In this document: one piece after another, positions 17,948-26,745 of the stretch | Layout: each line of letters starts with the position of its first letter | How positions within the stretch are numbered: position 1 is the stretch's first letter | Assembly (NCBI RefSeq): GCF_041916975.1 | Contig: NZ_JAYRYK010000001.1 | Coordinates: 4,114,931 to 4,178,930 of the forward strand | Length of the DNA stretch: 64,000 nt | DNA from: Sphingosinicella sp041916975 | GTDB lineage: Bacteria; Pseudomonadota; Alphaproteobacteria; Sphingomonadales; Sphingomonadaceae | Direction of reading: 5' to 3' | Notes under the pieces: generated by a model | Seen by the model: the letters and a program-made list of their open reading frames with translations, nothing else | The model's database searches: none | Told to the model about the DNA's origin: nothing | Program-made: the position numbers and the translations under genes

Positions 17948-18041
17948 GCGTTGCTCCTTGAACCTGTGTCTCAACCGGCTTCCTGAATAGTCGGACGCCC
18001 CGATATTGCCAATGGCGTATGGGCGCTCTAACGCGAAACCT

Positions 18042-18488
18042 ATGGAAACGACGCATCTCGGCAAGGTGAGCGCGCTTCCGGCGTCTCCGGAGGCCGCGAA
18101 GCTCGACTACGTGCCCAATCCGCGGCCCCAGAGCCGCTATCTCGTGCGCTTCGCGGCGCCCGAGTTCACATCGCTGTGCCCGGTGACCGGGCAACCCGAT
18201 TTCGCGCATCTGGTGATCGACTACGTGCCCGCCGCGCGCATCGTGGAATCGAAGTCGCTGAAGCTGTTCCTTGGGAGTTTCCGCAACCACGCGGCGTTCC
18301 ATGAGGATTGCACGGTCGGCATCGGTGAGCGTCTGTTCCGGGAGATGGCGCCGCACTGGCTCAGGATCGGCGGCTACTGGTATCCGCGCGGCGGCATTCC
18401 GATCGATGTGTTCTGGCAGTCCGGCGCACCGCCTGCGGACGTGTGGGTGCCGGACCAGGGTGTCGCACCCTATCGGGGGCGCGGCTAG
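18042..18488 (+). CDS. queF: NADPH-dependent preQ0 reductase
   Basis: Reduces 7-cyano-7-deazaguanine (preQ0) to preQ1, the last free-base step before tRNA insertion in queuosine synthesis. From ATG 18042 it is 148 aa, the size of unimodular QueF. The catalytic cysteine is in FTSLCPVTGQPDFA and the NADPH-binding region in ESKSLKLFLGSFRNH. An in-frame ATG at 18012 (ten residues longer) is possible; neither start has a clear Shine-Dalgarno. The chosen one gives the typical N-terminus with ALPASPEAAKLDYVPNP. Its TAG stop shares a CTAG palindrome with the stop of convergent queE. Confidence 0.92.
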   Translation: METTHLGKVSALPASPEAAKLDYVPNPRPQSRYLVRFAAPEFTSLCPVTGQPDFAHLVIDYVPAARIVESKSLKLFLGSFRNHAAFHEDCTVGIGERLFREMAPHWLRIGGYWYPRGGIPIDVFWQSGAPPADVWVPDQGVAPYRGRG

Positions 18489-19117
18489 GGAATCCCGATC
18501 AGCTTGTGCGTCTGGAGCGACAGGCGCCACTTTGGATGCGTGAGGCAATATTCCGTCGCGGCGGCGATGTTCTCCGCCTGCGTGGCGCCATCCATCGGTT
18601 GCAGGAAGAAATTCCGGAAATCGAGACCCTCGAACATCTCGGGGCTGTTGTTCGGCTGCGGGTAGACGAGCTTCAGTTCGTCGCCTGACGTCTGCACCAG
18701 TTTGGCGTCCGCCTTGGGGCTGACGCAGATCCAGTCGATCCCGGCGGGTGCGGGGAGTGTGCCGTTGGTTTCGATGGCGATCGAGAAGCGGTGCGCATGG
18801 AGCGCGTCGATCAGCGCGCTATCGAGTTGTAGCAGGGGTTCGCCGCCGGTGCAGACGACGAGGCGGTGGTCGCTGGTCTCGCCCCAAGCTGCAGCGACGG
18901 CATCGGCGAGCGCTTCGGCGTCCCGGAACTTGCCGCCGCCGGGGCCATCGGTGCCGATGAAATCCGTGTCGCAGAAGGTGCAGACGGCTTTCTCCCGGCC
19001 CCGTTCGAGACCCGACCAGAGGTTGCAACCCGCAAAGCGCAGGAACACGGCGCGGCGGCCCGTCTGGGCGCCTTCGCCCTGCAGGGTGAGGAAGAGCTCT
19101 TTGACCGCGTAGGTCAC
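18485..19117 (-). CDS. queE: 7-carboxy-7-deazaguanine synthase (radical SAM)
   Basis: Radical-SAM enzyme converting carboxy-tetrahydropterin to 7-carboxy-7-deazaguanine in the queuosine/preQ0 pathway; 210 aa. The iron-sulfur cysteines are arranged as C-x14-CxxC (AGCNLWSGLERGREKAVCTF then C), the known QueE variant of the cluster motif, with VCTGGEPLLQLD for SAM binding. It starts with GTG at 19117 whose TGA overlap with the queC stop (GTGA) indicates coupling; a longer frame upstream is Pro/Arg-rich and rejected. Operon queC-queE, convergent with queF. Confidence 0.94.
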   Translation of the reverse strand: MTYAVKELFLTLQGEGAQTGRRAVFLRFAGCNLWSGLERGREKAVCTFCDTDFIGTDGPGGGKFRDAEALADAVAAAWGETSDHRLVVCTGGEPLLQLDSALIDALHAHRFSIAIETNGTLPAPAGIDWICVSPKADAKLVQTSGDELKLVYPQPNNSPEMFEGLDFRNFFLQPMDGATQAENIAAATEYCLTHPKWRLSLQTHKLIGIP

Positions 19118-19815
19118 GGTGCGGCGTAGGCGGTGGGGTCGGGGAGGCCCGCCTCCTCGAAACCCTTGTGGCGGAGGCGGCAGGCGTCGCAGCGGCCGCA
19201 ATGGAGCGGCGTTCCATCCGCGGCAGCGGCGGGATCGTAGCACGTCCACGTTCCGGCGATGTCGACACCCCGCCGCGCCGCTTCACGCGCGATCCCGGCC
19301 TTGTCGAGATCGATGAGCGGCGTGTGCACCTTGAAGCGCTCGCCCTCGCTGCCCGCCTTGGTGGCGGTCGCGGCAAGCGCCTCGAACGCAGCGATGAAGG
19401 CGGGTCGGCAATCGGGATAGCCCGAATAATCGAGCGCATTGACGCCGATGAAAATGTCGCGCGCGCCGATGGCTTCCGCCCACGCGAGCGCGACCGACAG
19501 GAACACGGTGTTGCGCGCGGGCACATAGGTGGGCGGGATGACGCCGCTGTCGACTGCGCCGTCGCCCTTCGGCACGGCGATCTCATCCGTAAGCGCCGAT
19601 CCGCCGAACGCCCGAAGGTCGAGCGGAAGCACGATGTGCCGCACCGCATAGATCGCCGCCGCCCGCCGCGCCGCCTCCAATTCCACCCGGTGGCGCTGGT
19701 TGTAGTCGACGGTGAGCGCGTGCACGGCATACCCGCCCGCGTGCGCGATTGCCGCGCACGTAACGGAGTCGAGTCCTCCGGAGAGAAGAACCACTGCCGG
19801 TTGCGAAGTTGTCAT
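19114..19815 (-). CDS. queC: 7-cyano-7-deazaguanine synthase
   Basis: ATP-dependent enzyme converting 7-carboxy-7-deazaguanine with ammonia to preQ0; 233 aa. The PP-loop SGGLDSVTCAA lies at the N-terminus and a zinc-binding cysteine cluster at the C-terminus (TCYDPA, then HCGRCDACRLRHKGF). The ATG at 19815 gives the standard QueC start just before the PP-loop; a more distal ATG (19878) lies inside the divergent gene's leader region. It is the first gene of queC-queE. With queF nearby, the window covers three preQ steps; queD, folE and tgt are not here. Confidence 0.95.
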   Translation of the reverse strand: MTTSQPAVVLLSGGLDSVTCAAIAHAGGYAVHALTVDYNQRHRVELEAARRAAAIYAVRHIVLPLDLRAFGGSALTDEIAVPKGDGAVDSGVIPPTYVPARNTVFLSVALAWAEAIGARDIFIGVNALDYSGYPDCRPAFIAAFEALAATATKAGSEGERFKVHTPLIDLDKAGIAREAARRGVDIAGTWTCYDPAAAADGTPLHCGRCDACRLRHKGFEEAGLPDPTAYAAP

Positions 19816-19864
19816 GGGGGCGCGATAGTCGTTTCGCCCGGTACGGGCAAGTTTCGGGGGGTAG

Positions 19865-21799
19865 ATGAGCAGACACATTTTCGCGGCTGCTGCCGTTATC
19901 TGTGTGGCGGCGGCTCCTGTCGAAGCGCAGACCTTGCAGCAGCGCTACGATGCTGCCGAAGCGGCCCTTGCGGCCGGGGAATATGAAAAGGCCTCCACGC
20001 TTTTTGCTGATGTTCTGGCGCGAATGTCCAAGACGCAGCGTGGGAGTCCGGCGGAGGCTGACGTGCGCCAGCGTCTTGGGGAGACGGACATTGCACTGGG
20101 GCGAATGGAGAGCGGCCTTGCAACGCTGACGCCCGTTATCGCTATTTATGAGAAGGCCAAGGCGACATCCGCACTTGTGGACGCACATAGCCTCATCGGC
20201 CGTGCGCACGAAAAGCTGGGCGAGATGCGTCAGGCCGCGGAGAGCTATCAGGCCGCGTTCGATCTCAATACGGACCCCGCGAGAATTCAGGCTCTTTCGA
20301 TTCCGTTGGCGCGCGCTTTGGTTTTCACCGACGCGGCGCGCGCGCGCCGCATGGCTGATGCGATGCTCAAGGATTTCAAGTCTGGCGAAGACAAGAGGCG
20401 CAGCGGTGAACTGCTGGGCGAATTCCAGATGCTGCGTGGCCGCGTCGAACTCAACGCCGGAAACCACAAGGAGGCTCTGGAGTGGTTCAAGACGGCGGCG
20501 AAAAGTGCGGGCGGGATCGGAAGTCGCGTTTCGCTTTCCGATATTGCCGTCCGTTCTGATCTGGCGCTGGCCAGCTTCCTCACCGGCGATCTCGACAAGG
20601 CCTTCTACTACATCGCGATGACGGGCGCGGGCCGTATGGGCGGCAAGGGACCGCAATTTCCGGATGGCAGTGCCTTGACGCTGCCGGACTGCTCCCCGGC
20701 CTTCAACCTCGGGCCGGACGATCTTGTGGTGCTCGACATCGCGCTCAGCGATGATGGGCGCGTCCTCAGCGCAGCGCCCGTCTATTCGAGCAAGCCGGGC
20801 GAAATCGAGGCCGTGTTCGTGAAAGCCGCGCGCTCGTGGCTGTGGTCCGCCGAAGAAATGCAGAAGACGGAACCGTTCTGGCGCATTTCAACGCGCGTTG
20901 CGGTTCGCTGTACCTTCAATACGGAGCGGCGTTGGATCGGCGATGCGTTCATGCGCGAACTCGTCGGCGAAACAAAAGCGCAAACGATCGCCTTTGGCCC
21001 GATGGCCGCCAAGGCCGACACCGAAACGCTGCGGCGCGAACTCGCGCGACTCGAAGCCGCGACCGGGCCAGACTCGCCGGCACTGGTTCCCGTGCTGACC
21101 CGATTGGCGGAGAAGGATGACGAGGGCGTCTATGTAGAACGCGCGCGGCAGATCATGGAGGCTAGCGATCTTTCTCCGCGCCGCCGCGCCATTCTGGACG
21201 CGTTGGTCGCCCGGAATCGCGTGCAGCGCGGCGGGGAAGCGCTGCAGAGGCAGCCCGATGCCAACTGGCCTTCGGATGTCGCGGACTGGTTCCGTGTCGA
21301 GCAGGCGCTGGAACTTGAAAAGCGCCGCCGGAGCGACCGGGCGGAGCCGCTTTATGCCGAAGTCTTTCGGCGCGGCGATCCGAAGACAGATACGCTTGCC
21401 CAGTTTGCGGCGTTACGGCTTGCCTCGATCGCCTACGACCGCAAGGCGCAGGAACAAGCTTCCGGCTTTCTCGCCGCGACCGGCCTGCGCCCCGATCAAT
21501 GTGCGCTGCTCGATGCGGCGCCGATTGGACGAAACAATTGGGTGACGGCGGACGATTATCCACAGGCTGCCGTAAACTGGGGCGCCGAGGGTTACATCGT
21601 CATGGGCTATGACATCGCCGTTGACGGTAAGGTGAAAACGCCGCGTGTTGTCTTTGCCTACCCTCCGTTCGTGTTCGAAGACACGATGGAAGCTGTTGTC
21701 GGCCGTTGGCGTTTCAAGCCGATCTACCGGGAAGGCGAACAGATCGGCTGCACGGGAGCCCGCCAGACGTTCCGCTTTTTTATCCCCGGCAAGAGTTGA
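19865..21799 (+). CDS. Secreted TPR protein with two TonB_C-like domains
   Basis: Unassigned periplasmic protein, 644 aa, with a signal peptide ending VEAQ (about 22). Residues 25-200 are TPR-like helices (YDAAEAALAAGEYEKASTLF, AHSLIGRAHEKLGEMRQAA). Around 275-345 and at the C-terminus (about 560-640) are segments resembling the TonB C-terminal fold (DIALSDDGRVLSAAPVYSS; DIAVDGKVKTPRVVFAYPP). Both end with paired Trp/Arg motifs, and cysteines are present that could form disulfides. Unlike TonB there is no N-terminal anchor or proline-rich spacer, so it is unlikely to energise receptors. Divergent from queC-queE, with an intrinsic terminator 27 bases downstream. Confidence 0.8.
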   Translation: MSRHIFAAAAVICVAAAPVEAQTLQQRYDAAEAALAAGEYEKASTLFADVLARMSKTQRGSPAEADVRQRLGETDIALGRMESGLATLTPVIAIYEKAKATSALVDAHSLIGRAHEKLGEMRQAAESYQAAFDLNTDPARIQALSIPLARALVFTDAARARRMADAMLKDFKSGEDKRRSGELLGEFQMLRGRVELNAGNHKEALEWFKTAAKSAGGIGSRVSLSDIAVRSDLALASFLTGDLDKAFYYIAMTGAGRMGGKGPQFPDGSALTLPDCSPAFNLGPDDLVVLDIALSDDGRVLSAAPVYSSKPGEIEAVFVKAARSWLWSAEEMQKTEPFWRISTRVAVRCTFNTERRWIGDAFMRELVGETKAQTIAFGPMAAKADTETLRRELARLEAATGPDSPALVPVLTRLAEKDDEGVYVERARQIMEASDLSPRRRAILDALVARNRVQRGGEALQRQPDANWPSDVADWFRVEQALELEKRRRSDRAEPLYAEVFRRGDPKTDTLAQFAALRLASIAYDRKAQEQASGFLAATGLRPDQCALLDAAPIGRNNWVTADDYPQAAVNWGAEGYIVMGYDIAVDGKVKTPRVVFAYPPFVFEDTMEAVVGRWRFKPIYREGEQIGCTGARQTFRFFIPGKS

Positions 21800-21825
21800 T
21801 CCGCGCACTGCACGGCGCAAAAGAA

Positions 21826-21856
21826 AAAGGCCGCCGGATACGACCGGGCGGCCTTT
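21826..21856. terminator. Intrinsic terminator after the TPR/TonB_C gene
   Basis: AAAGGCCGCC and GGCGGCCTTT form a perfect 10-bp stem with A-rich sequence before and TTT after, so it could act on both strands. It closes the gene ending at 21799. Confidence 0.85.
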
Positions 21857-22004
21857 CAAAAATCAGTCGGCTGGATATCCAGCTAGGGGAGGTAAGGTGT
21901 GCCGTAAGGCACGGGCCCCGTTTAGCGTGCTTATGGTAAAATTCGGGTTAACCGCGATTTTTCGCGTTTGATCGCCCGGCGCGCGCCCTGTAATCGTCGC
22001 GGCC

Positions 22005-22865
22005 ATGAAGCGGACCCTGCTCCCACTCAACGCGCTGCGCGTCTTCGATGCCGCCGCGCGCCACCTGTCGTTCACCAAGGCGGCGGATGAGCTTGCGGTG
22101 ACGCCGGCCGCCGTCGGCCAGCAGATCCGTACGCTCGAGGACGTGCTCGGCACCGTGCTGTTCCGGCGCATGACGCGGAACCTCGAACTCACCGACGAGG
22201 CGGTGCGCAGCCTGCCCGCGCTTCGCGAGGGCTTCGCCAAGCTGGAGGAGGCCGTGGCGATCATGCAGGCGGGGCAGGGCGAGGAGCGCCTGACCATCGC
22301 CGCGCCGCGCGACTTCATCGGCAAGTGGCTGGCGCCGCGGCTTGGCCTCATCAAGGCGTCGACGACGGCGCGGCAGGTGACGATCCTTCCCACGGAAGGG
22401 CCGGTCGATTTCAACGCTGCCAATCTCGACGCCGCGATCTTCTTCGGTGCGATGCCCGCCGAGGAGGAACTGAGCGGCAAGCTGATCGCGCCGGGCACGG
22501 TCGTGCTGGTGGCGACGCCGGAGATCGCCGCGAACGTGAAGATCGTCTCGGAAGTCGCCGCGCAGCCGCTGGTCGAGCACCCGTCTGCGGACTGGCGCGG
22601 CTGGTTCGAGGCGCACGGCGTCCACATGACGGACCGCAGCGCCAGCCTCGGCGTTGCCGACGCAGGCCTCGCCATCGACAGCGCGGTCGCGGGCTACGGG
22701 ATCGCGCGTGTGCCGCTGGTGCTCGCCGAGGCGGACATCGCCGCAGGGCGGCTCGCCGTCGTCATGGAGCCCAAGGTTTCGGACGAAGCCTATTGGCTGA
22801 TCGCGCCGAGCGCGCAGTGGCGGCAGAAGAAGGTGCGCGATCTAGTAGCGGCACTTTCGGACTAA
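22005..22865 (+). CDS. LysR-family regulator (GcvA-like)
   Basis: Transcriptional regulator, 286 aa. The N-terminal winged HTH reads LNALRVFDAAARHLSFTKAA then ELAVTPAAVGQQIRTLE, the GcvA/AmpR-type signature, followed by a type-2 periplasmic-binding-like effector domain. GcvA relatives respond to glycine, amino acids or cell-wall fragments; the ligand here is unknown. No divergent target lies beside it, since the upstream gene runs in the same direction, so the regulon is elsewhere or autogenous. Its TAA stop overlaps the parE stop on the other strand (CTAA). The leader (about 150 bases) contains small GC hairpins. Confidence 0.93.
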   Translation: MKRTLLPLNALRVFDAAARHLSFTKAADELAVTPAAVGQQIRTLEDVLGTVLFRRMTRNLELTDEAVRSLPALREGFAKLEEAVAIMQAGQGEERLTIAAPRDFIGKWLAPRLGLIKASTTARQVTILPTEGPVDFNAANLDAAIFFGAMPAEEELSGKLIAPGTVVLVATPEIAANVKIVSEVAAQPLVEHPSADWRGWFEAHGVHMTDRSASLGVADAGLAIDSAVAGYGIARVPLVLAEADIAAGRLAVVMEPKVSDEAYWLIAPSAQWRQKKVRDLVAALSD

Positions 22866-24838
22866 ACGTCGATCGCGTCTTCCGAAACGGTCGCGGCGCG
22901 CTCCTGAATGAAATTGAAGCGGTGCTCCGGGTTGCGGCCCATCAGGCGGTCGACGAGATCGACGACCGGCGCGCGTTCCTCATAGGTGTCGGGCAGCGTC
23001 ACGCGGATCAGCGTGCGCTTTTCCGGGTCCATCGTGGTTTCGCGAAGCTGCATGGGGGACATCTCGCCGAGGCCCTTGAAGCGGCCGATCTCCACCTTGC
23101 CGCGTCCCGAGAATTCGCCCGCGAGCAGCTCGTCCTTGTGTGCATCATCGCGCGCGTAGGCGACCTTGCCGCCCTGCGACAGGCGGTAGAGCGGCGGCTG
23201 CGCGAGGTAGAGGTGGCCGTTCTTCACGAGGCCCGACATCTCCTGGAAGAAGAACGTCATCAGCAGCGTGGCGATGTGCGCGCCATCGACGTCGGCGTCG
23301 GTCATGATGACGACGCGGTCGTAGCGGAGCGCATCGGGATCGAAGCGATCACGCGAGCCGCAGCCGAGCGCCTGGATGAGATCGGCGATTTCCTGGTTGG
23401 CGCCGATCTTGTCCCGGTTCGCCGAGGCGACGTTCAGGATCTTGCCGCGAATGGGCAGGATCGCCTGCGTCTTGCGGTCGCGCGCTTGCTTCGCCGAGCC
23501 GCCTGCCGAGTCGCCTTCGACGATGAAGATCTCGGTGCCTTCCGGCGCATCCGACGAACAGTCTGTGAGCTTGCCGGGGAGGCGGAGGCGGCGCGCGCTC
23601 GTCGCGGTCTTGCGCTTGATCTCCTTTTCGGCACGGCGCTTCAGCCGCTCGTCCATGCGTTCGAGCGCGAAGCCGAGAAGCGCGCGGCCGCGCTCCATGT
23701 TGTCCGAGAGGAAGTGATCGAAATGGTCCTTGACCGCAGCCTCGACGAACTTCGCGGCTTCGGGGCTCGTCAGCCGGTCCTTGGTCTGGCTCTGGAACTG
23801 CGGCTCGCGGATGAACACGGAGAGCATGATCTCCCCGCCCGAAAGCACGTCCTCGGCGGTGAGGCCTTCGCCCTTTTTCTGGCCGATCAGCCCTGCAAAG
23901 CCGCGGATGCCCTTGACGAGCGCGGTGCGCAGGCCCGCCTCGTGCGTGCCGCCCGCGGGCGTCGGGATCGTGTTGCAATAGTAGCTCGCGGAGCCTTCGC
24001 CGTAGAGCGGCCACGCGACCGCCCATTCCGCCGAGCCCTGCGTGTCTGGGAATTCGGCGCGGCCCGCGAAGAATTCGTTCGTCGCGCAGTCCCGGTCGCC
24101 GAGCTGTTCGGCGAGGTGATCGGCAAGGCCGCCGGGGAACTGGAACACGGCGGTCGCGGGCGTGTCGTCGCTGATGAGTTCCGGGTCGCACGACCAGCGG
24201 ATTTCGACACCGCGGAACAAATAGGCCTTGGAGCGTGCGAGGCGGTAGAGGCGGGCAGGGCGGAACGTCGCCTTGTCACCGAAGATCTCGGGATCGGGGT
24301 GGAACGCGATGGTGGTGCCGCGCCGGTTCGGGGCCGCGCCGACCTTTTCGAGCTTCGAGGTGGTGTGACCACGCGAATAGCGCTGGCGGTAAAGCTCGCG
24401 ATTGCGCGCGACCTCGACGACGAGTTCGTCGGAGAGCGCGTTCACCACCGAGATGCCGACGCCATGAAGACCGCCCGAGGTGGCGTAGGCCTTGCTCGAA
24501 AACTTGCCGCCCGAGTGCAGCATCGTGAAGATCACCTCGAGCGCCGATTTACCCGGATATTTGGGGTGTGCGTCGATCGGGATGCCGCGACCGTTGTCGG
24601 AGATCGTCAGCGTGCCATCCGACGCGAGCGAGACCTCGATGCGGTTCGCGTGCCCGGCGACCGCTTCGTCCATGCTGTTGTCCAGCACTTCGGCGGCGAG
24701 ATGGTGCAGCGCGCGCTCGTCCGTGCCGCCGATATACATGCCGGGGCGGCGGCGCACGGGCTCCAGCCCTTCGAGAACTTCGATCTGGTCGGCGGTGTAG
24801 TCGGTCGGGTTGGCGGCGCCCGTGAAGAGATCACTCAT
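22862..24838 (-). CDS. parE: DNA topoisomerase IV subunit B
   Basis: ATPase subunit of topoisomerase IV, which decatenates replicated chromosomes with ParC; 658 aa. GHKL ATPase motifs are EVLDNSMDEA, DNGRGIPIDAHPK and SGGLHGVGISVVNALS. The transducer domain follows, then the Toprim motifs IVEGDSAGGSAKQ and MTDADVDGAHI. The length and the SGGKFSSKAYATSGG loop match ParE better than GyrB. The start is ATG 24838; an open extension to 25051 is antisense-like and would overlap the next gene. It shares stop bases with the convergent LysR gene. Confidence 0.96.
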   Translation of the reverse strand: MSDLFTGAANPTDYTADQIEVLEGLEPVRRRPGMYIGGTDERALHHLAAEVLDNSMDEAVAGHANRIEVSLASDGTLTISDNGRGIPIDAHPKYPGKSALEVIFTMLHSGGKFSSKAYATSGGLHGVGISVVNALSDELVVEVARNRELYRQRYSRGHTTSKLEKVGAAPNRRGTTIAFHPDPEIFGDKATFRPARLYRLARSKAYLFRGVEIRWSCDPELISDDTPATAVFQFPGGLADHLAEQLGDRDCATNEFFAGRAEFPDTQGSAEWAVAWPLYGEGSASYYCNTIPTPAGGTHEAGLRTALVKGIRGFAGLIGQKKGEGLTAEDVLSGGEIMLSVFIREPQFQSQTKDRLTSPEAAKFVEAAVKDHFDHFLSDNMERGRALLGFALERMDERLKRRAEKEIKRKTATSARRLRLPGKLTDCSSDAPEGTEIFIVEGDSAGGSAKQARDRKTQAILPIRGKILNVASANRDKIGANQEIADLIQALGCGSRDRFDPDALRYDRVVIMTDADVDGAHIATLLMTFFFQEMSGLVKNGHLYLAQPPLYRLSQGGKVAYARDDAHKDELLAGEFSGRGKVEIGRFKGLGEMSPMQLRETTMDPEKRTLIRVTLPDTYEERAPVVDLVDRLMGRNPEHRFNFIQERAATVSEDAIDV

Positions 24839-24887
24839 AGCGGCCTTATAGGGGCCGCAGCGGCAGCGGTGAAGGGGCTGCGGGCGT

Positions 24888-25442
24888 CTAGCGTGCGCGC
24901 TCGAAAAGTGCCGAAATCGTGTCGTTGTCGAGCCGGCGCTCGGCGGGATGGATGATCGCCGAGAGCGATTCGACGCGCTGGCGAATCCGCTCCGCCAGCA
25001 TCCCGCTCGCGTGGTGCATGGCCTCGCCGCCCAGTGGGTGCAGCTCGGCAAGGCCTTGCAGGATGAAGGCCGAAAGGTCGCCGCTCAGCCGATCGAAACG
25101 GCGGCGTACGGATGCGGGGCAGAGCGCGTAGGCCTCGATCACCAGTGCGGCATCGCGTAGGTGGCTGGCTTCGAAGTGTTCGATGTAGTTGCGCGGGCGC
25201 CAGTGGTGCAGGTCGCGGTCGAGCGCGGGATCGCTGCCGGTGACCTCGAGGAGCATGAGAACTTCATTGAACTGATTGAGGAAGTCGCTGGCGAGGCCGG
25301 TGTGGGGATCGATGCCGGTGATGGCCTCGGCGGCGATGTCCGCGATGCGCGAGGCCATGGCTTCCGTCATGTCCGGCGGGAATGCGGCGGCGTTCCGATA
25401 GGGCTCGCTCACTGTCCAACCGCCTGAGTCTGCGTCCATCAT
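24888..25442 (-). CDS. Conserved-looking hypothetical protein
   Basis: 184 aa, soluble, mostly helical, not recognised. It has WRPRNYIEHFEASHLRDA in the middle and LSAIIHPAERRLDNDTISAL at the end, with no signal peptide or catalytic motif. Two adjacent ATGs (25442, 25439) follow AGGGG; a GTG at residue 11 is also possible. It lies 49 bases upstream of parE on the same strand and may be co-transcribed with it. Coding status is supported by strong GC3 bias and lack of a better frame on either strand; function is unknown. Confidence 0.75.
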   Translation of the reverse strand: MMDADSGGWTVSEPYRNAAAFPPDMTEAMASRIADIAAEAITGIDPHTGLASDFLNQFNEVLMLLEVTGSDPALDRDLHHWRPRNYIEHFEASHLRDAALVIEAYALCPASVRRRFDRLSGDLSAFILQGLAELHPLGGEAMHHASGMLAERIRQRVESLSAIIHPAERRLDNDTISALFERAR

Positions 25443-25552
25443 CCCCTGTCTCTTAGGCGGCAGGCGTGAAAAACGCCTTAAACGTCCACAACGTCGTTTT
25501 TTTTCGCTGGAGATGCATTTTTGCGTTGCAACATGTCGTGCTGCGGTGCAAT

Positions 25553-25628
25553 ATGATCATGCCTATATGGCGATCCTCCCCAAGGATTTGACTAGAGGGT
25601 CGGCGGTGACGCCGGCCCTTCTTTCTGT
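25553..25628 (+). ncRNA. Candidate small RNA with C-rich (anti-Shine-Dalgarno) hairpin loop
   Basis: A TTGCAA box, 17-base spacer and CAATAT precede a short stretch that holds two hairpins. The first is ATCCT-CCCCA-AGGAT (25573-25587), exposing a CCUCCCC sequence complementary to Shine-Dalgarno sites. The second is a strong terminator (25596-25619, 10-bp stem with one G-U pair and GTGA tetraloop, then TTCTTTCTGT). This two-hairpin layout resembles alphaproteobacterial sRNAs with CCUCC loops. It lies about 175 bases before the TorF porin gene on the same strand, so a 5' leader/attenuator role is the alternative. Confidence 0.45.
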
Positions 25629-25802
25629 CTGGATTCAGACTGTTGCGTGAAAGCATCAACTGCGTTGCAACTTTGTGACCAGCGGGGCGAAATCGCTTGT
25701 GCGTCGCCGCAGCGTGGTGAACACTCCCCCTGAAGCATGAGCTTCGGAACGACCCCTCCCAGGGCGAGCAGCGATCACAGCTGAAATGAAGGTGGAGGAA
25801 TG

Positions 25803-26573
25803 ATGAAAAAGGGAATTGGCAGCCGCGCGATCTCGACGACCGTGCTTGCGGCTGCAACGCTTGTCGGCAGCCTCGCAGTGGCGGCTCCGGCCTTCGCGCA
25901 GGACGCAGAAGCGACCAGCGATTGGGAAATCTCTGGCAACGCGGGGATTTTCTCGCAGTACCGCTGGCGCGGCATTTCGCTTTCGGATGAGGAAGTGGCC
26001 TTCCAGGGCGGCATCGACGTCGCGCATTCGAGCGGCTTCTACGTCGGCACCTGGGGTTCAAGCCTCGCCGGCTTCGGCTCCTACGGCGGCGCCAACACCG
26101 AAATCGACGTCTACGCAGGCTATGCCGGCGAAGCGGGCGGCTTCGGCTACGACATCGGCGCGATCTGGTATCTCTATCCGGGCACCAGCGGCACGGACGT
26201 GGTGGAAATCACGGCCTCGCTGAGCAAGGAACTGGGTCCGGTCGGCGCAAGCGTCGGCGTGGCCTATGCGCCCAAGCAGGACTCGCTCGGCAACGACGAC
26301 AGCTTCTACCTCTACACGGATTGGTCCGCAGCCATTCCGAACACCCCGGTCTCATTGAATGCGCACCTCGGCTACACCGACGGTTCGCTCTCGATCGACC
26401 GCGGGTTCTCGACCGATGGCGACTATCTCGACTGGTCTCTCGGCGCGTCGGTCTCTTACGACAAGCTGACGCTCGGCGTTTCGTACGTCGATACGGACGT
26501 GAAGGGTGGCGACCCGTCGATCAACAAGATCACGGACTCGGCGATCATCGTTTCGCTGACCGCGGCGTTCTGA
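25803..26573 (+). CDS. TorF-family putative porin
   Basis: Outer-membrane beta-barrel of the TorF/TIGR02001 family, 256 aa. A signal peptide (TTVLAAATLVGSLAVAAPAFA) is followed by DWEISGNAGIFSQYRWRGIS, the family's opening strand, then alternating aromatic/hydrophobic strands ending SLTAAF with a terminal Phe. Of two tandem ATGs (25800, 25803) the second has better spacing from GGTGGAGGA. The gene is followed by a strong terminator. In alphaproteobacteria this family often sits near nitrogen-control genes; here glnA and glnB lie within 3 kb, but on the other strand. The substrate is unknown. Confidence 0.9.
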   Translation: MKKGIGSRAISTTVLAAATLVGSLAVAAPAFAQDAEATSDWEISGNAGIFSQYRWRGISLSDEEVAFQGGIDVAHSSGFYVGTWGSSLAGFGSYGGANTEIDVYAGYAGEAGGFGYDIGAIWYLYPGTSGTDVVEITASLSKELGPVGASVGVAYAPKQDSLGNDDSFYLYTDWSAAIPNTPVSLNAHLGYTDGSLSIDRGFSTDGDYLDWSLGASVSYDKLTLGVSYVDTDVKGGDPSINKITDSAIIVSLTAAF

Positions 26574-26599
26574 TCCAGCGATCAGTTCAGGGTAACGGA

Positions 26600-26634
26600 A
26601 GCCCCGGAAATCTCAGGATTTCCGGGGCTTTCTT
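26600..26634 (+). terminator. Strong intrinsic terminator after TorF gene
   Basis: AGCCCCGGAAATC and its exact complement around a TCAG tetraloop, followed by TTCTTGT. Located 27 bases past the TorF stop. Confidence 0.9.
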
Positions 26635-26745
26635 GTGTCTGCGCGGCGGGAATGACGTGTGCCATTGGTCCAGATGAGAGGGTGAGGCGGGACGCGATAA
26701 TGGGCTAAGGGAGCGTTAGGCGCATTAGCCCGACAAGGAGAGGCC

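Noticed and set aside
22325..24955. 876-codon plus-strand open frame
   Set aside because: It runs antisense to parE and has the Arg/Ala/Gly-rich composition of a high-GC shadow frame; parE motifs are clear on the other strand.
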